A stretch of 64,000 nucleotides of DNA from Rufibacter sediminis (GCF_014269285.1 NZ_JACOAF010000004.1:124001-188000), one strand, 5' to 3'. Shown: positions 7,671-16,849, counted from the first letter of the stretch. Notes: generated from the letters alone by a model not told the origin. Numbers and translations are program-made.

Positions 7671-10208
7671 TTAGTTAGATTCGCCGCCCTTGGCGTCATC
7701 GTTCCGGATGGCGCGTTTGCTGCGGGGCTGCTGTTTCATGTCCATTTTCCCGAAACGGTACGAGAAACTCATCCGCACGCCGCGGTTGTAGTTCAGGTTC
7801 TCGGTGTACTGCGTAAAGTTGTCGTTCTCCAGGTCAGAGGTGAACTTGATGGCCTTGGAGAACGGGTTGTCTACGCCCACCGTCAGGCTGCCTTTTTTGT
7901 TCCAGAGCTCCTTGCGTACGCTGAAGCTGGAGAAGTAATAGCCCGAGAACTTACCCTGCACGCTAGGCCGCGGCGAACTGTACGACCCGAATGCCTGTAC
8001 CGCCAAGCCTTTGCCAAAGTCATAGCCCGAGTTGAGGTTAAAGCTGTACTGCATGCCCGAGTTGTTCTGGAGCGTGCTCCGCAGCGTGATGTAGTTCAGG
8101 TTCATGCTGCCGCCCACGTTCCACTTGGGTACCGGCTTGGTATTCCCCGAAAGGCTCATGCCATAGGTCGCGTTCTTCCCGATGTTCTGGAACGTAGTGT
8201 ACGCCACGTCTTCCTCTCGTTCCAGGATGTCAATCAATACGGGTGACGCATTTTCCGGTAAAGCATCTCCTTCCCTGAAAACCCTTCGGATGGATTCAAT
8301 GGCGTTGTTAGTCTGGCGCAGATACAGAGACAAGTTGATGGAGCTGGTCTTGAAGTAATTGCTGTACCCCAACTCATAGGCGTGGGCCAACTCTGGCTCC
8401 AGCTCAGGATTCCCGAACGACACGTTTTTGGAATCTTGTACAGTCACGTACGGGTTCAGGTACCAGATCTGTGGGCGCTGGATGCGCTGCGTGTAACCTA
8501 CCCTGAACGTCTGGCTTTTGATGGTTCTGGACACGAGAATGTTGGGGATAAAGTTGGAGTACGTGTCGGTGAATGGGTCCTGGGCGGGCTGAATGTACTG
8601 GCCGTCAATGCTGGTGTACTCAAAGCGGGCCCCGGTTTTCACGTTGTAGTTCTTGAGCTTGAAGCCGTAGGAGGCGTACGTGGCGTACACGTCCTGGTCA
8701 TAGGTGAACTCGTTGGGGTCTAGTTGCTCGGTGCCGGTGGAGTACCGGATGCGGCGGTATAGCGCGTCACTTTCGGCGCGGCGCAGAATGCCCTTGGTGC
8801 CAATCTCCAGCTGGGTTTTGTTCTGGAACGGGTGCACGTAATCTATCTGGAACGTGGCCTCGCGGTTGGTACCTTCGTTGGTGTTGCGCAGCAGCGTATC
8901 CAGCACCATTTCTTGGTTTAGGAAAATGTCTTGGTTGTTAATACTGGTGTTGTTTCCTTTGTTCCACTGCGCCAAAACGGAGAGTTCCTGCTGCGGCTTG
9001 AAAATATGGGTGTAGCCCACATTCAGGTCCACCGATTGGCTTTTGTTTCGGCCCCAGCCGAAGTTGTCAATCTGCTGCGTCAAATCAGGTGAGTCCTGGA
9101 AGGACTGCTGAATTCCTCGGTTGTGGTAACTGCCCTGGTAGAGGCTTACTCCGGCCGTGACGTTGTTGGTGGAGTCAATGTCCAGGTCAAAACCGGCCTG
9201 CCCGTACACCCCGCCGCCCCGGCGTCTCGATTCCCCCATTTGATTCAGGTTGCTTTGGTAAGCCTCCGCGCCGGTGCCGTACGTGACGGTTCTTTCCAGC
9301 AGGCTCTCATTGCGGTTGTTGAATTGCTGGTGCGTGCCCATGCTGGCGTTGAACCCCACCTTGCCCCGCCGCACGTTCACGTTGCCGTTGCCGTTCACGG
9401 TCCGGTTACCTACTGAGATAGTTGTGCTCCCGTTCACGCCGTACAAGGTGTTCTTTTTAGTAATGATGTTGATGATACCGGCGGTGCCTTCGGCATCATA
9501 TTTGGCCGAGGGGCTGGTGATGACCTCCACGGTTTTGATCATGTCTGAGGGAATCTGGCGCAGCGCGTCGGCCACGCTGTTAGCCATGATGCTGGACGGT
9601 TTGTTGTTGATGAGCACCCGCACGTTAGAGGAGCCGCGCAACTGCACGTTCCCGTCCAGGTCTACGCTCAGAGATGGTACTTTCTTGAGCACGTCTGAGG
9701 CGTTACCGCCAATGTTGGTGATGTCCTGCTCGGCGTTGTAGACCATGCGGTCCACTTTGTCTTCCACTAGCGGTTTTTCGCCCACCACGGTCACTTCCTT
9801 CAGCCTGTTCTGGATAGGTTTCAGGATGATGCGGCCCAACTCAATCTCGGGGTCTTTCTCTGAGACCGTGATGCCGGTACGGGTGAAACTCTCGTAGCCG
9901 ATAAAACTCACCGAGACGGAGTAATTCCCGAAGGCCACGCGCGACAACGTGAAGCGGCCCCGGTCATCGGTGACGGTGCCGTCTACGGGTTTGCCGGTGA
10001 CGGAATTAATCAAGGAAATGGTGGCAAATTCCACGGCCTTGTTAGTGGAAGAATCGGTGACCACGCCGCTTATTTTCCCGGCGGCGCGTTGCACACCTCC
10101 GCCTGCGACCGTTGCAGGAGAAGGAAGGGGAGCATGAGATGGCGTTTGAGCCTGTACAGCCGATACCGCCGCCCAACAAAGGCAGGCAATCAAGAGAGAA
10201 GAACGCAT
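7671..10208 (-). CDS. TonB-receptor-like outer-membrane beta-barrel protein (paralogue B)
   Basis: 845 residues with the architecture of its neighbours: signal peptide about 1-20 (VQAQ), regulatory-like beta-sandwich about 45-110 (GVVTDSSTNKAVEFATISL), plug-like region about 135-260 (EVTVVGEKPLVEDK, VQLRGSSNVRVLINNKPSS), then a C-terminal OMP barrel. It ends in a KRAIRNDDAKGG tail matching paralogues A and C. An A+T-rich upstream stretch contains the 12-mer AAGTAGGGTATA (10288-10299), also found upstream of the gene at 11565. The ligand cannot be read from the sequence. Confidence 0.85.
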   Translation of the reverse strand: MRSSLLIACLCWAAVSAVQAQTPSHAPLPSPATVAGGGVQRAAGKISGVVTDSSTNKAVEFATISLINSVTGKPVDGTVTDDRGRFTLSRVAFGNYSVSVSFIGYESFTRTGITVSEKDPEIELGRIILKPIQNRLKEVTVVGEKPLVEDKVDRMVYNAEQDITNIGGNASDVLKKVPSLSVDLDGNVQLRGSSNVRVLINNKPSSIMANSVADALRQIPSDMIKTVEVITSPSAKYDAEGTAGIINIITKKNTLYGVNGSTTISVGNRTVNGNGNVNVRRGKVGFNASMGTHQQFNNRNESLLERTVTYGTGAEAYQSNLNQMGESRRRGGGVYGQAGFDLDIDSTNNVTAGVSLYQGSYHNRGIQQSFQDSPDLTQQIDNFGWGRNKSQSVDLNVGYTHIFKPQQELSVLAQWNKGNNTSINNQDIFLNQEMVLDTLLRNTNEGTNREATFQIDYVHPFQNKTQLEIGTKGILRRAESDALYRRIRYSTGTEQLDPNEFTYDQDVYATYASYGFKLKNYNVKTGARFEYTSIDGQYIQPAQDPFTDTYSNFIPNILVSRTIKSQTFRVGYTQRIQRPQIWYLNPYVTVQDSKNVSFGNPELEPELAHAYELGYSNYFKTSSINLSLYLRQTNNAIESIRRVFREGDALPENASPVLIDILEREEDVAYTTFQNIGKNATYGMSLSGNTKPVPKWNVGGSMNLNYITLRSTLQNNSGMQYSFNLNSGYDFGKGLAVQAFGSYSSPRPSVQGKFSGYYFSSFSVRKELWNKKGSLTVGVDNPFSKAIKFTSDLENDNFTQYTENLNYNRGVRMSFSYRFGKMDMKQQPRSKRAIRNDDAKGGESN

Positions 10209-10456
10209 GAAGAGGGTTTGTAGAGGAGTTAGAATTGCTTAAAAGTATATATATGAAAGAAATTTAATTTTGAATATAAAAGCGCGTAAGTAGGGTATAG
10301 TAAAGAACTGAAATACAAAGTCTAGAAACTCTTTGACAAGAATCTGGGGCAATGGTTTACTGCACCTGAAGAATATATTTTCCCGGAAGAATGCTGCACA
10401 CGTGGAACAATGACCGCTTTCTACTTCCAAGGTTGCTTCCACTTTTGCAGACGGTC
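10209..10456. other. A+T-rich upstream region of receptor B
   Basis: No gene is apparent. The region is rich in TATA-like tracts and should hold the promoter of the minus-strand receptor starting at 10208. Confidence 0.4.
10288..10299. promoter_or_regulatory. Shared upstream 12-mer, site 1
   Basis: AAGTAGGGTATA lies 80-91 bases before the start of the receptor at 10208. The identical 12-mer is found at 12650-12661 before another gene of the same array. A common promoter or operator half-site is inferred. Confidence 0.35.
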
Positions 10457-10495
10457 CGTTTTACAGCCAATTTTCTGAAAATACGTCTAAAACAG
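10457..10495. repeat. Dispersed palindromic element, copy 9
   Basis: Left arm CGTTTTACAGCC, centre TTTTCTGAAAA, right arm CGTCTAAAACAG. It lies 30 bases beyond the stop of the gene at 10526 (minus strand). Confidence 0.8.
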
Positions 10496-10525
10496 GTAGG
10501 GTTAATACGCACAGCGAGGAGCTAG

Positions 10526-11434
10526 CTAATCTTCCCGTTGCACCTCCACGTTCATGCCCATGCCCACGGCAGACCATTTATCCCACTTCGCCTGGCTGGC
10601 ATCTTTGTAGAAACTGGTATGAAAACCGGGCATGGAAGCGGCAATGGTCAAGCTGTTGTTCTGGGTTCTAGGCGTGCAGTCAATCCACTCCAGAGCTATC
10701 GCGAAATCCTGGTCTACATACATGCCGTAGGGCTCCAGGTCAATTTGCAGCCAGCCTTTCTTCTGGTTTTTAACCGTATAAAGAATATTGGTGGGCGTGA
10801 TGTTTTGGGCCGGTTTTCCGTCTTGAAGCGTGTAAATCTTCACCCTGAATTTCAGCTGATCATATTTGTTAGAGGTGAGACAGAAGTTCAGTTTGCTCAG
10901 GAAAGAAGGCGTAGGGCCGTTATTGATCAGGATGCCCAGCTCGCGGCCCAGGTTCTCCTCAATGGGACGCTGGAAAACTCCGAAGTTGTGATGGAAGATG
11001 GTAATAGGTCCGGCATGGCCACCTACGGTTTTGTTCTTCCATTTCCGGTTGCCCACTTTCACCTCGGCAAGCTGCACCGAGGCCGGAGTCAAGGTAATGA
11101 GCAGCCCGTTTTGGGCGGTCTGGCCTTTCAGCAGCGCTTCTATGTTCAGTTCTTGGGCCTCATAGCCAATAGCCGAGATTCTGAGTTTCTTGGTGCGCTG
11201 GGCAGCCGTCACGGACAAAGAGAATCGACCGGCCTCATCTGAAACGGTTCCCACGGCTTCGTCCAGAATACCGATACTTACGTACGCAATGGCCTGACCA
11301 GAACCAGTAATCACCTTCCCGGAAAGAAGTTCTTTCTCAGGGTGCTGATAGCGGGAAGCAGCCTGCCCGGTGAAGGGAGCACAGACCATTGCCAGCAGGA
11401 AAACAGAGGCAAAGGCATTCAGAAAATGTCGCAT
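10526..11434 (-). CDS. Exported protein with carboxypeptidase-regulatory-like domain (paralogue 1)
   Basis: 302 residues from the ATG at 11434; an upstream in-frame ATG at 11464 would add ten residues ahead of a good signal peptide (MRHFLNAFASVFLL ... GQAAS), so 11434 is preferred. Residues about 35-110 form a carboxypeptidase-D regulatory-like beta-sandwich (GSGQAIAYVSIGILDEAVGTV). The C-terminal 190 residues (GRELGILINNGPTPSFLSKLNF ... IALEWIDC ... GMNVEVQ) look all-beta but match no family I can name. It is a tandem paralogue of the next gene. Probably envelope-located; function unknown. Confidence 0.75.
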   Translation of the reverse strand: MRHFLNAFASVFLLAMVCAPFTGQAASRYQHPEKELLSGKVITGSGQAIAYVSIGILDEAVGTVSDEAGRFSLSVTAAQRTKKLRISAIGYEAQELNIEALLKGQTAQNGLLITLTPASVQLAEVKVGNRKWKNKTVGGHAGPITIFHHNFGVFQRPIEENLGRELGILINNGPTPSFLSKLNFCLTSNKYDQLKFRVKIYTLQDGKPAQNITPTNILYTVKNQKKGWLQIDLEPYGMYVDQDFAIALEWIDCTPRTQNNSLTIAASMPGFHTSFYKDASQAKWDKWSAVGMGMNVEVQRED

Positions 11435-11497
11435 ATCAAAGGGGGACAGTGTACGGTAAACCAAAAGCAGGCAACTCTGTTAGAGGCAAATCAGCCG

Positions 11498-11536
11498 CGT
11501 TTTAAGGGTGTTTTACTTAAATCTGCCCTAAAACAG
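11498..11536. repeat. Dispersed palindromic element, copy 10
   Basis: Left arm CGTTTTAAGGGTG, centre TTTTACTTAAAT, right arm GCCCTAAAACAG. It lies 28 bases beyond the stop of the gene at 11565. Confidence 0.75.
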
Positions 11537-11564
11537 AGCAGGGCTTTTCTCACGTAGGGGTGGG

Positions 11565-12479
11565 CTATTCTTTCTGCTGCAAGACCACGTTCATGCCCAT
11601 GCTAACCGCCGGGACTTTGGTCCATTTAGATTGGCTGGCATCTTTGAATAAGGTGGTCTGTAAACCGGGCAACGAGGCAGAGAGGGAGAGCTGTTGGGAA
11701 TGGGTTCTGGGATAGCAGTCAATCCACTCCAGCGAGATCACGAAGTCCTCCTCCACGTAGAGGTTGTAGGGTTCCAGGTCCACCTTGATCCAGCCGGTTT
11801 TCCGGTCCTCTACGCTCACGTAAATGGGCTCGGGCAGCAGGTTTCGGGCGGGTTTTCCGTTCTTCAGGTAGTACACGTTGACCCGGAACAAGACCTCCTC
11901 ATATTTATTCGTGTGGAGGTAGAAATTCATCTCGTTGAGAAACGAAAGGTGCGACCCATTACCGATCTGGATGCCAATCTCCCGCCCGAAGTTCGCCGGC
12001 AGCGGCCGCGGGTAAATGATAAAGGAATGGGTGAATTTGGTCTGGGTACCCAGCTTGCCGCCCATCAGCTTCTTTTTCCAGGTACTGGCGTTTACCTGAA
12101 CCTCGGGTAAGGCTACGGGCGTGGCCGTTAAAGAGACCTTCACCCGTTTCTCCCGCGTGGTCTGGGTTATCAGATCATCCACTTTTACATCTTTGGGGGT
12201 ATAGCCGATGGCCGAAATCCGGAGCGTTTTCCCGAAGTGCGCCTCGGGGACGGTCAGCGAAAAGCTTCCTTCCTCATCTGCGATGGTCCCGGTCTCCGTC
12301 TCCACCACTCCCACGCTGGCGTAGCCAATGGTTTCGCCCGTACCAGCATCCACTACTGTTCCGGTAATAAGACCTTTTTGTGGGGTTTGCTCCAGCCGGA
12401 GAGCGGCTCGGGACACTACCGGCGAACACAGCACCAAAAGCAGGCACATAGAAAACAGGGCATTCATACACTGGGTCAT
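11565..12479 (-). CDS. Exported protein with carboxypeptidase-regulatory-like domain (paralogue 2)
   Basis: 304 residues. Signal peptide about 1-26 (ends SRAAL), regulatory-like beta-sandwich about 37-110 (GTVVDAGTGETIGYASVGVV), then the same all-beta C-terminal region as paralogue 1: GREIGIQIGNGSHLSFLNEM, VISLEWIDCYPRTHS, SMGMNVVLQQKE. A second in-frame ATG four codons in (12467) is an alternative start. The pair looks like a tandem duplication placed between receptors B and C, suggesting a shared surface role; no enzymatic motif is visible. Confidence 0.75.
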   Translation of the reverse strand: MTQCMNALFSMCLLLVLCSPVVSRAALRLEQTPQKGLITGTVVDAGTGETIGYASVGVVETETGTIADEEGSFSLTVPEAHFGKTLRISAIGYTPKDVKVDDLITQTTREKRVKVSLTATPVALPEVQVNASTWKKKLMGGKLGTQTKFTHSFIIYPRPLPANFGREIGIQIGNGSHLSFLNEMNFYLHTNKYEEVLFRVNVYYLKNGKPARNLLPEPIYVSVEDRKTGWIKVDLEPYNLYVEEDFVISLEWIDCYPRTHSQQLSLSASLPGLQTTLFKDASQSKWTKVPAVSMGMNVVLQQKE

Positions 12480-12688
12480 GGGGGAACTGATTAGGTGATG
12501 AAAATGGAAAGCTTGAGAAAAATTACCGAATAAGCATAGCCGTCAAAAGCAGCGTGTACAGGAAAACTCAGGGCTTGAGCGAAAGCACGGGACTTGCTGT
12601 TCTTGTGACGCTACTATAACGGCCTCTATATATAAACTATTGTATATAGAAGTAGGGTATATTGCTGTAGAAAAGCAGTTTATTATCA
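12480..12688. other. Upstream region of paralogue 2
   Basis: No gene seen. It contains an A+T-rich near-palindrome (CTATATA ... TATATAG, about 12625-12649) directly beside the 12-mer at 12650-12661. Confidence 0.4.
12650..12661. promoter_or_regulatory. Shared upstream 12-mer, site 2
   Basis: AAGTAGGGTATA, identical to 10288-10299 and in the same orientation relative to the downstream minus-strand gene, about 170 bases before its ATG. Confidence 0.35.
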
Positions 12689-12725
12689 ATTTTAGCTTAT
12701 TTTCTGAAAAGCGGCCCTAAAACAG
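12689..12725. repeat. Dispersed palindromic element, copy 11
   Basis: Left arm ATTTTAGCTTA, consensus centre TTTTCTGAAAA, right arm GGCCCTAAAACAG. A classical terminator hairpin lies between it and the stop of the gene at 12789. Confidence 0.75.
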
Positions 12726-12734
12726 CCTAAAGAA

Positions 12735-12766
12735 AAAGAGCGATGGCAGCAGTGCCATCGCTCTTT
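12735..12766 (-). terminator. Intrinsic terminator of receptor C
   Basis: A 14-bp perfect stem (AAAGAGCGATGGCA and its complement at 12753-12766) with a 4-base loop, followed on the minus strand by a T-rich tract. It lies 22 bases past the stop of the gene at 12789. Confidence 0.85.
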
Positions 12767-12788
12767 CATCCATTTCAAAGAAGAGGTA

Positions 12789-15314
12789 TTACTGAACGCC
12801 TCCGTTGCTATCGCCCTGCTTGGCGTCATCGTTCCGGATGGATTTCTTGCGCTTAGGCGGACCTTGCTGTTGCATCTTCCCGAACCGGTACTCAAACGTC
12901 AGCCTGAAACCGCGGTTGTACTGCTTTATTTCAGAGTTGGTGCTGAACGGTAGGACATTGCTCTGGTTTCTGCCGGCCAGGCGGTTGTCAAACGTAAGCG
13001 CTCTCCGGAAAGGGTTGTCCATTCCTAAGCTGATGCCTCCTTTTTTCTCAAACAGTTCCTTTCTGATGGCCAGGTTGTGGTAGGAGAACGAAGAGGCCTC
13101 GCCCTGTAACTGCACGCGCGAAGAGTTGAACCCGCCGGAGAACTGGGCGCTCACGCCTTTGCCAATGGTATACCCAGAGCTGACGTTGATGTTGTACATC
13201 AACCCATCATTAGAGGCAAGCGGGGCATTGAGGTCTACATAATACAGGTTGATGTTTCCGTTGATGTTCCAGGCCGGAATGGGTTTAGTGGACCCAGACA
13301 AGCTCATACCATAGGTTTTGTTTTTGGCGATGTTGTTGAAGGTAGTGTATGTGATATTATTTACCACTTCAGAAACAGACTCAATGGCATTGTCTGTGGT
13401 GCGCATATAAGCAGACACGTTAACAGAGGTGGTCTTGAAGAAGGTACTGTAATTAATCTCATAAGAATTGGTGAGTTCGGCATCCAATTCTGGATTACCA
13501 TACGTTACGTTAAGCCCTTGCTGCTGACGGTAGGGGTTCAGGAAGAACAACTGTGGCCGCTGGATACGCTGGGTAAAGGTGGTGCGCAACTTCATGTTAG
13601 GCTTCAGGTCATACGCCAGCGTGATGTTGGGAATGAAGTTGTCATAGTTGGTGGCGAAGTCCTGCTCTGGGTTAACGAAATCGCCGGCTACGTCGGTGTA
13701 CTCATAGCGGCCGCCAAGTCTAAGGGCCGTCTTCTTGTTCAGGTTGAACCCGTAAGAGACGTAAGAAGCCAATACGTTCTGGTCATAGGTGAATGCTCCG
13801 TTGAGGTCCACCCCGTTATACAGAGACTCACTGGACACATCGCGCAGAATGCCTTTGGCGCCTACTTCCAGCAACGTGTTTTTAGGCATGGGGTGGGCGT
13901 AATCTGCCTGGAAGGTAAGTTCTTTGTTCAGGCCTTCGTTCTCGTTCATGTTGTTGAACCGCAACGGACCTTCCAGTTCATAGTAGCCTAGGTTCATGCT
14001 GTTGTCCTGGTCGGTTTGGCTGTAGAGCGCCAACAACGTAAGCTCCTGCTGCGGTTTCTTGAACTGGTGGGTGTAGTCCAGGTTCAGGTCCATGCTCAAC
14101 CGGTTGTTGTTGTTCTTCATGGACAGGTTGTATTTGTCTGTAAGGCGAGGGGCAAGGAACCCATTCTTAGCTTCATTCTGGGCCGCCTCAAAGGTATTAG
14201 TCAGTTGGTGCGAACGCAGCTTGAATTCACCGCTGTTCACCCGGATGCCGGCTGAAAGGGTGTTTTTCTCATTGATGTCATAGTCCAGACCCAACTGCCC
14301 AAACCCAAACATGCCGTCTACGGTGCTGGTGCCCAACTGCGTGGTCGTATTTTCAAATATCTCTTCTGTTTCTAAATCTTGTTGCTGGCTGATCTGCGTC
14401 TGGTCCATGGTGCCTTTGCTGTAGAATCGGGTCGCGCCCGCATTCACGTTGACGCCTAGTTTGCCTTGGCGCACGCTCACGTTGGCGTTGCCGTTGCTGC
14501 CCCGGGTACCGGCGGTAAGGGTGGTGGAGCCGGTTATGCCGGCCAGGCTGTTTTTCTTCGTAACGATGTTGATGATGCCGGCGGTGCCTTCTGCGTCATA
14601 CTTGGACGACGGGCTGGTGATTACCTCCACGTTTTTGATGATATCAGCGGGGATCTGCTTCAGGGCATCGGCCACGCTGCCGGCCATCATGGTAGACGGT
14701 TTGCCGTTGATGAGCACACGCACGTTGCCGCTGCCGCGCATCTGAATGTTTCCGTCCTGGTCCAGCGAGATGGAAGGCACTTTCTGCATCACGTCGGCGG
14801 CGGTGCCCCCGGTGTTGGTGATGTCTTTTTCGGCGTTGTACACCAGGCGGTCTACCTTGTCTTCAATCAAAGGCTTTTCGCCAACCACGGTTACTTCCTG
14901 CAACTTGGTCTGGGCAGGGGCCAGGGGCACTTTGTTCAGGTTGGCGGTCTGGTCTCCGTCTGAGATGGTGACTTGCTTCATTTCCTTGGTTTCATAGCCA
15001 ATGAAGCTGATGTTAAGCGTGTAGGAGCCGTTGGCTACCCGTGAGAGCGTGAACCGGCCTTTGTCATCGGTTACGGTGCCATCTACAGTCTTGCCGGTGG
15101 CAGTTTGGATAAGCGCGATGGTGGCGAACTCCACCGGTTTAGAGGTTTCAGCGTCTACAATGGTACCGGTGATTCTCCCGGTTCCCTGGGTTTGGACCGC
15201 AGGAGCAACACCGGCCGGGGCTGCCTGTGGACGAGGAGTAGTAACTGGGTTCTGTGCCCATACCGGGGCAGAGGTGGCGCAGCTTAACAAGGTTAAGAGC
15301 AGAAGTTTTTTCAT
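12789..15314 (-). CDS. TonB-receptor-like outer-membrane beta-barrel protein (paralogue C)
   Basis: 841 residues. Signal peptide about 1-20 (APVWAQ), regulatory-like beta-sandwich about 48-115 (GTIVDAETSKPVEFATIAL), plug-like domain about 140-265 (EVTVVGEKPLIEDK, IQMRGSGNVRVLINGKPS, YDAEGTAGIINIVTKKN), then a C-terminal OMP barrel. The end carries the conserved KKSIRNDDAK tail. The close similarity to paralogues A and B across all domains indicates duplication within this array, with divergence mostly in the barrel loops. Ligand unknown. Confidence 0.85.
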   Translation of the reverse strand: MKKLLLLTLLSCATSAPVWAQNPVTTPRPQAAPAGVAPAVQTQGTGRITGTIVDAETSKPVEFATIALIQTATGKTVDGTVTDDKGRFTLSRVANGSYTLNISFIGYETKEMKQVTISDGDQTANLNKVPLAPAQTKLQEVTVVGEKPLIEDKVDRLVYNAEKDITNTGGTAADVMQKVPSISLDQDGNIQMRGSGNVRVLINGKPSTMMAGSVADALKQIPADIIKNVEVITSPSSKYDAEGTAGIINIVTKKNSLAGITGSTTLTAGTRGSNGNANVSVRQGKLGVNVNAGATRFYSKGTMDQTQISQQQDLETEEIFENTTTQLGTSTVDGMFGFGQLGLDYDINEKNTLSAGIRVNSGEFKLRSHQLTNTFEAAQNEAKNGFLAPRLTDKYNLSMKNNNNRLSMDLNLDYTHQFKKPQQELTLLALYSQTDQDNSMNLGYYELEGPLRFNNMNENEGLNKELTFQADYAHPMPKNTLLEVGAKGILRDVSSESLYNGVDLNGAFTYDQNVLASYVSYGFNLNKKTALRLGGRYEYTDVAGDFVNPEQDFATNYDNFIPNITLAYDLKPNMKLRTTFTQRIQRPQLFFLNPYRQQQGLNVTYGNPELDAELTNSYEINYSTFFKTTSVNVSAYMRTTDNAIESVSEVVNNITYTTFNNIAKNKTYGMSLSGSTKPIPAWNINGNINLYYVDLNAPLASNDGLMYNINVSSGYTIGKGVSAQFSGGFNSSRVQLQGEASSFSYHNLAIRKELFEKKGGISLGMDNPFRRALTFDNRLAGRNQSNVLPFSTNSEIKQYNRGFRLTFEYRFGKMQQQGPPKRKKSIRNDDAKQGDSNGGVQ

Positions 15315-15730
15315 ACAGGTGTGAAAGAGGATGTTTGCTTTTTGTCACTGACAAGACGAGGTGAGAAGGGGAGTTTGGCCGGCGTAAGGCTCCACCCACT
15401 GGCATCAGTATCTATTCAGTTGTTGCATTAGTATGCGCCCCCTCGTGAATATTACACCGGGGTTTACAAAAAGAAGGCTTTTAACAAAACCTTAACAGAA
15501 CCTCCCCAATTCAGGGTAGGGCAAGTATAAGAGGATGAATGTGTTGGCGTATGAGCCCGCCAGGAAGCAGAGAAAAAGAGTGGCCGGAAACGGAGCGATG
15601 CGCAGACCAGCTTAGTTGGATGAAATAACCAACCGAGGCGGTGCCCGAAGCGGCCGGAATTCTGTTGAGGAAGCAAACTAAGGCAAACGCTATCAGGCAG
15701 CAGGCTACAGAAGCAATAAAACGTGCGTCT
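15315..15730. other. Gap between receptor C and the LuxR-type regulator
   Basis: About 415 bases. Two overlapping minus-strand frames (around 15464-15789) lack recognisable protein features and one begins inside a palindromic element, so I do not call them. It must hold the receptor C promoter. Confidence 0.4.
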
Positions 15731-15770
15731 CTGTTTTCCGGCTGATTTTCTGAAAACAGGCTAAAAACAG
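15731..15770. repeat. Dispersed palindromic element, copy 12
   Basis: CTGTTTTCCGGCTG, consensus centre TTTTCTGAAAA, then CAGGCTAAAAACAG. CGTCT/AGACG just outside continues the stem. It lies 9 bases beyond the stop of the gene at 15780. Confidence 0.85.
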
Positions 15771-15779
15771 ACGGCTCTG

Positions 15780-16544
15780 TTACAGCCACCCTTCCCGTAC
15801 CGCTTTCGCCACTAGTTCTGAGGTGCTGGCGGCTCCGGTTTTAGCCAGCATGTTTTTCCGGTGGGTGTTGACGGTGTGTTGGCTGATGTAGAGTTTCTCG
15901 CCGATCTGGGAGCTGTGGTTACCTTCAATAAGCAACGACAGAATTTCCTTTTCGCGCTTGCTCAGGATTCCTTTCTCAGAGGTGAAAATGCTTTTCACGT
16001 TGACATCAATGTACGACGGTTCCCCATCTAACCCGATGAATGACAGAACCGGTTTGCCTTCGGGCTTGAGGTGCGAAATGTCAGTGTGTACGCCCAGGGT
16101 GCGCAGAACGCCGCCGGCCCCGTCTGCCTGAATGGTGACCACCTGCTGCAGAATCCGGAGGTATTCGCCGTCGGCTTTTCTGAGGCGGTAATCATACCGG
16201 ACCTTGTACTTGAGAATTTTATCCGGAGGCAATTGGGTGAAGAACTCGGTCACGGCGTTTTCAAAGTTCAGGAACCAAGGTAAATCCTCGGGGTGCATGC
16301 GGGCCAGTACGTTGGCCACAGTAAAGTCTTCTGGCCGGTAGCCTAGCACCGAGGTCACATTTTCGTGCACGTACTCAATCTGGGCTTCCAGGCAATTGAA
16401 GATGTAGTAGTAATAGTCTCCCACCTGAAAGATGTTCAGCAGCTTTTTATGAACCTCCAGCTCAAACTCCAACTCGGGAACGGTAGATTCTTTGGTGATC
16501 TGTCGCCAGATCTTTTTGGCAGATTCGTAGGCAAGCAAGTCCAT
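15780..16544 (-). CDS. PAS-LuxR family transcriptional regulator
   Basis: 254 residues. The N-terminal two-thirds contain a PAS fold (about 45-165: QIEYVHENVTSVLGYRPEDF, GEYLRILQQVVTIQADG, GVHTDISHL). The C-terminus (about 190-254) is a LuxR/GerE helix-turn-helix (LSKREKEILSLLIEGNHSSQIGEK then LYISQHTVNTHRKNML). It is probably a cytoplasmic sensor-regulator, but no cofactor-binding residue is evident. It lies alone between the receptor array and the ferredoxin operon; targets are not deducible. Confidence 0.85.
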   Translation of the reverse strand: MDLLAYESAKKIWRQITKESTVPELEFELEVHKKLLNIFQVGDYYYYIFNCLEAQIEYVHENVTSVLGYRPEDFTVANVLARMHPEDLPWFLNFENAVTEFFTQLPPDKILKYKVRYDYRLRKADGEYLRILQQVVTIQADGAGGVLRTLGVHTDISHLKPEGKPVLSFIGLDGEPSYIDVNVKSIFTSEKGILSKREKEILSLLIEGNHSSQIGEKLYISQHTVNTHRKNMLAKTGAASTSELVAKAVREGWL

Positions 16545-16747
16545 GGCCAGGGGGGATTGTTGGAGATATAAGGTTGGATTTCTTTCTTCTTATAAAATCT
16601 TGGTAACTGAAGGTACACATTTAAAGCCGGGGAAACACGCGTTGGGCAATCAGAAAGTAGCGCGTGGTTATAGGGGAGAGCAGTCACTCTTACAACCGAT
16701 AGCTGAAAAGCTCTGTCAAGCGATGAAACCTTCCAGAGAGAGGCGTT
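16545..16747. other. Intergenic region upstream of the PAS-LuxR gene
   Basis: About 200 bases with no credible gene; it should contain the promoter for the minus-strand regulator. Nothing else recognised. Confidence 0.35.
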
Positions 16748-16786
16748 CTGTTTTAGGGCTTGTTTTCTGAAAAGAGGCCCTAAACG
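16748..16786. repeat. Dispersed palindromic element, copy 13
   Basis: CTGTTTTAGGGCTTG, centre TTTTCTGAAAA, then GAGGCCCTAAACGG; one of the copies closest to consensus. It is separated from the ferredoxin stop by a classical hairpin. Confidence 0.85.
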
Positions 16787-16787
16787 G

Positions 16788-16829
16788 AAAAGCCCCGGCG
16801 CTGCGGTAAACGCAGAAGCCAGGGCTTTT
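16788..16829 (-). terminator. Terminator of the ferredoxin operon
   Basis: Compound hairpin: outer stem AAAAGCCC with GGGCTTTT and an inner CTGCG/CGCAG stem, followed on the minus strand by TTTTCC. It lies about 20 bases beyond the ferredoxin stop. Confidence 0.75.
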
Positions 16830-16849
16830 AGAATAAGAAAAGGGAATGC

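Noticed and set aside
4791-15314. Polysaccharide-utilisation (SusC/SusD) locus
   Set aside because: No SusD-like lipoprotein and no glycoside hydrolase is present; the receptors are of the OMP_b-brl_3 type.
15464-15789. Two overlapping minus-strand open frames in the gap before the PAS-LuxR gene
   Set aside because: No recognisable domain, atypical composition, and one begins within a palindromic element.
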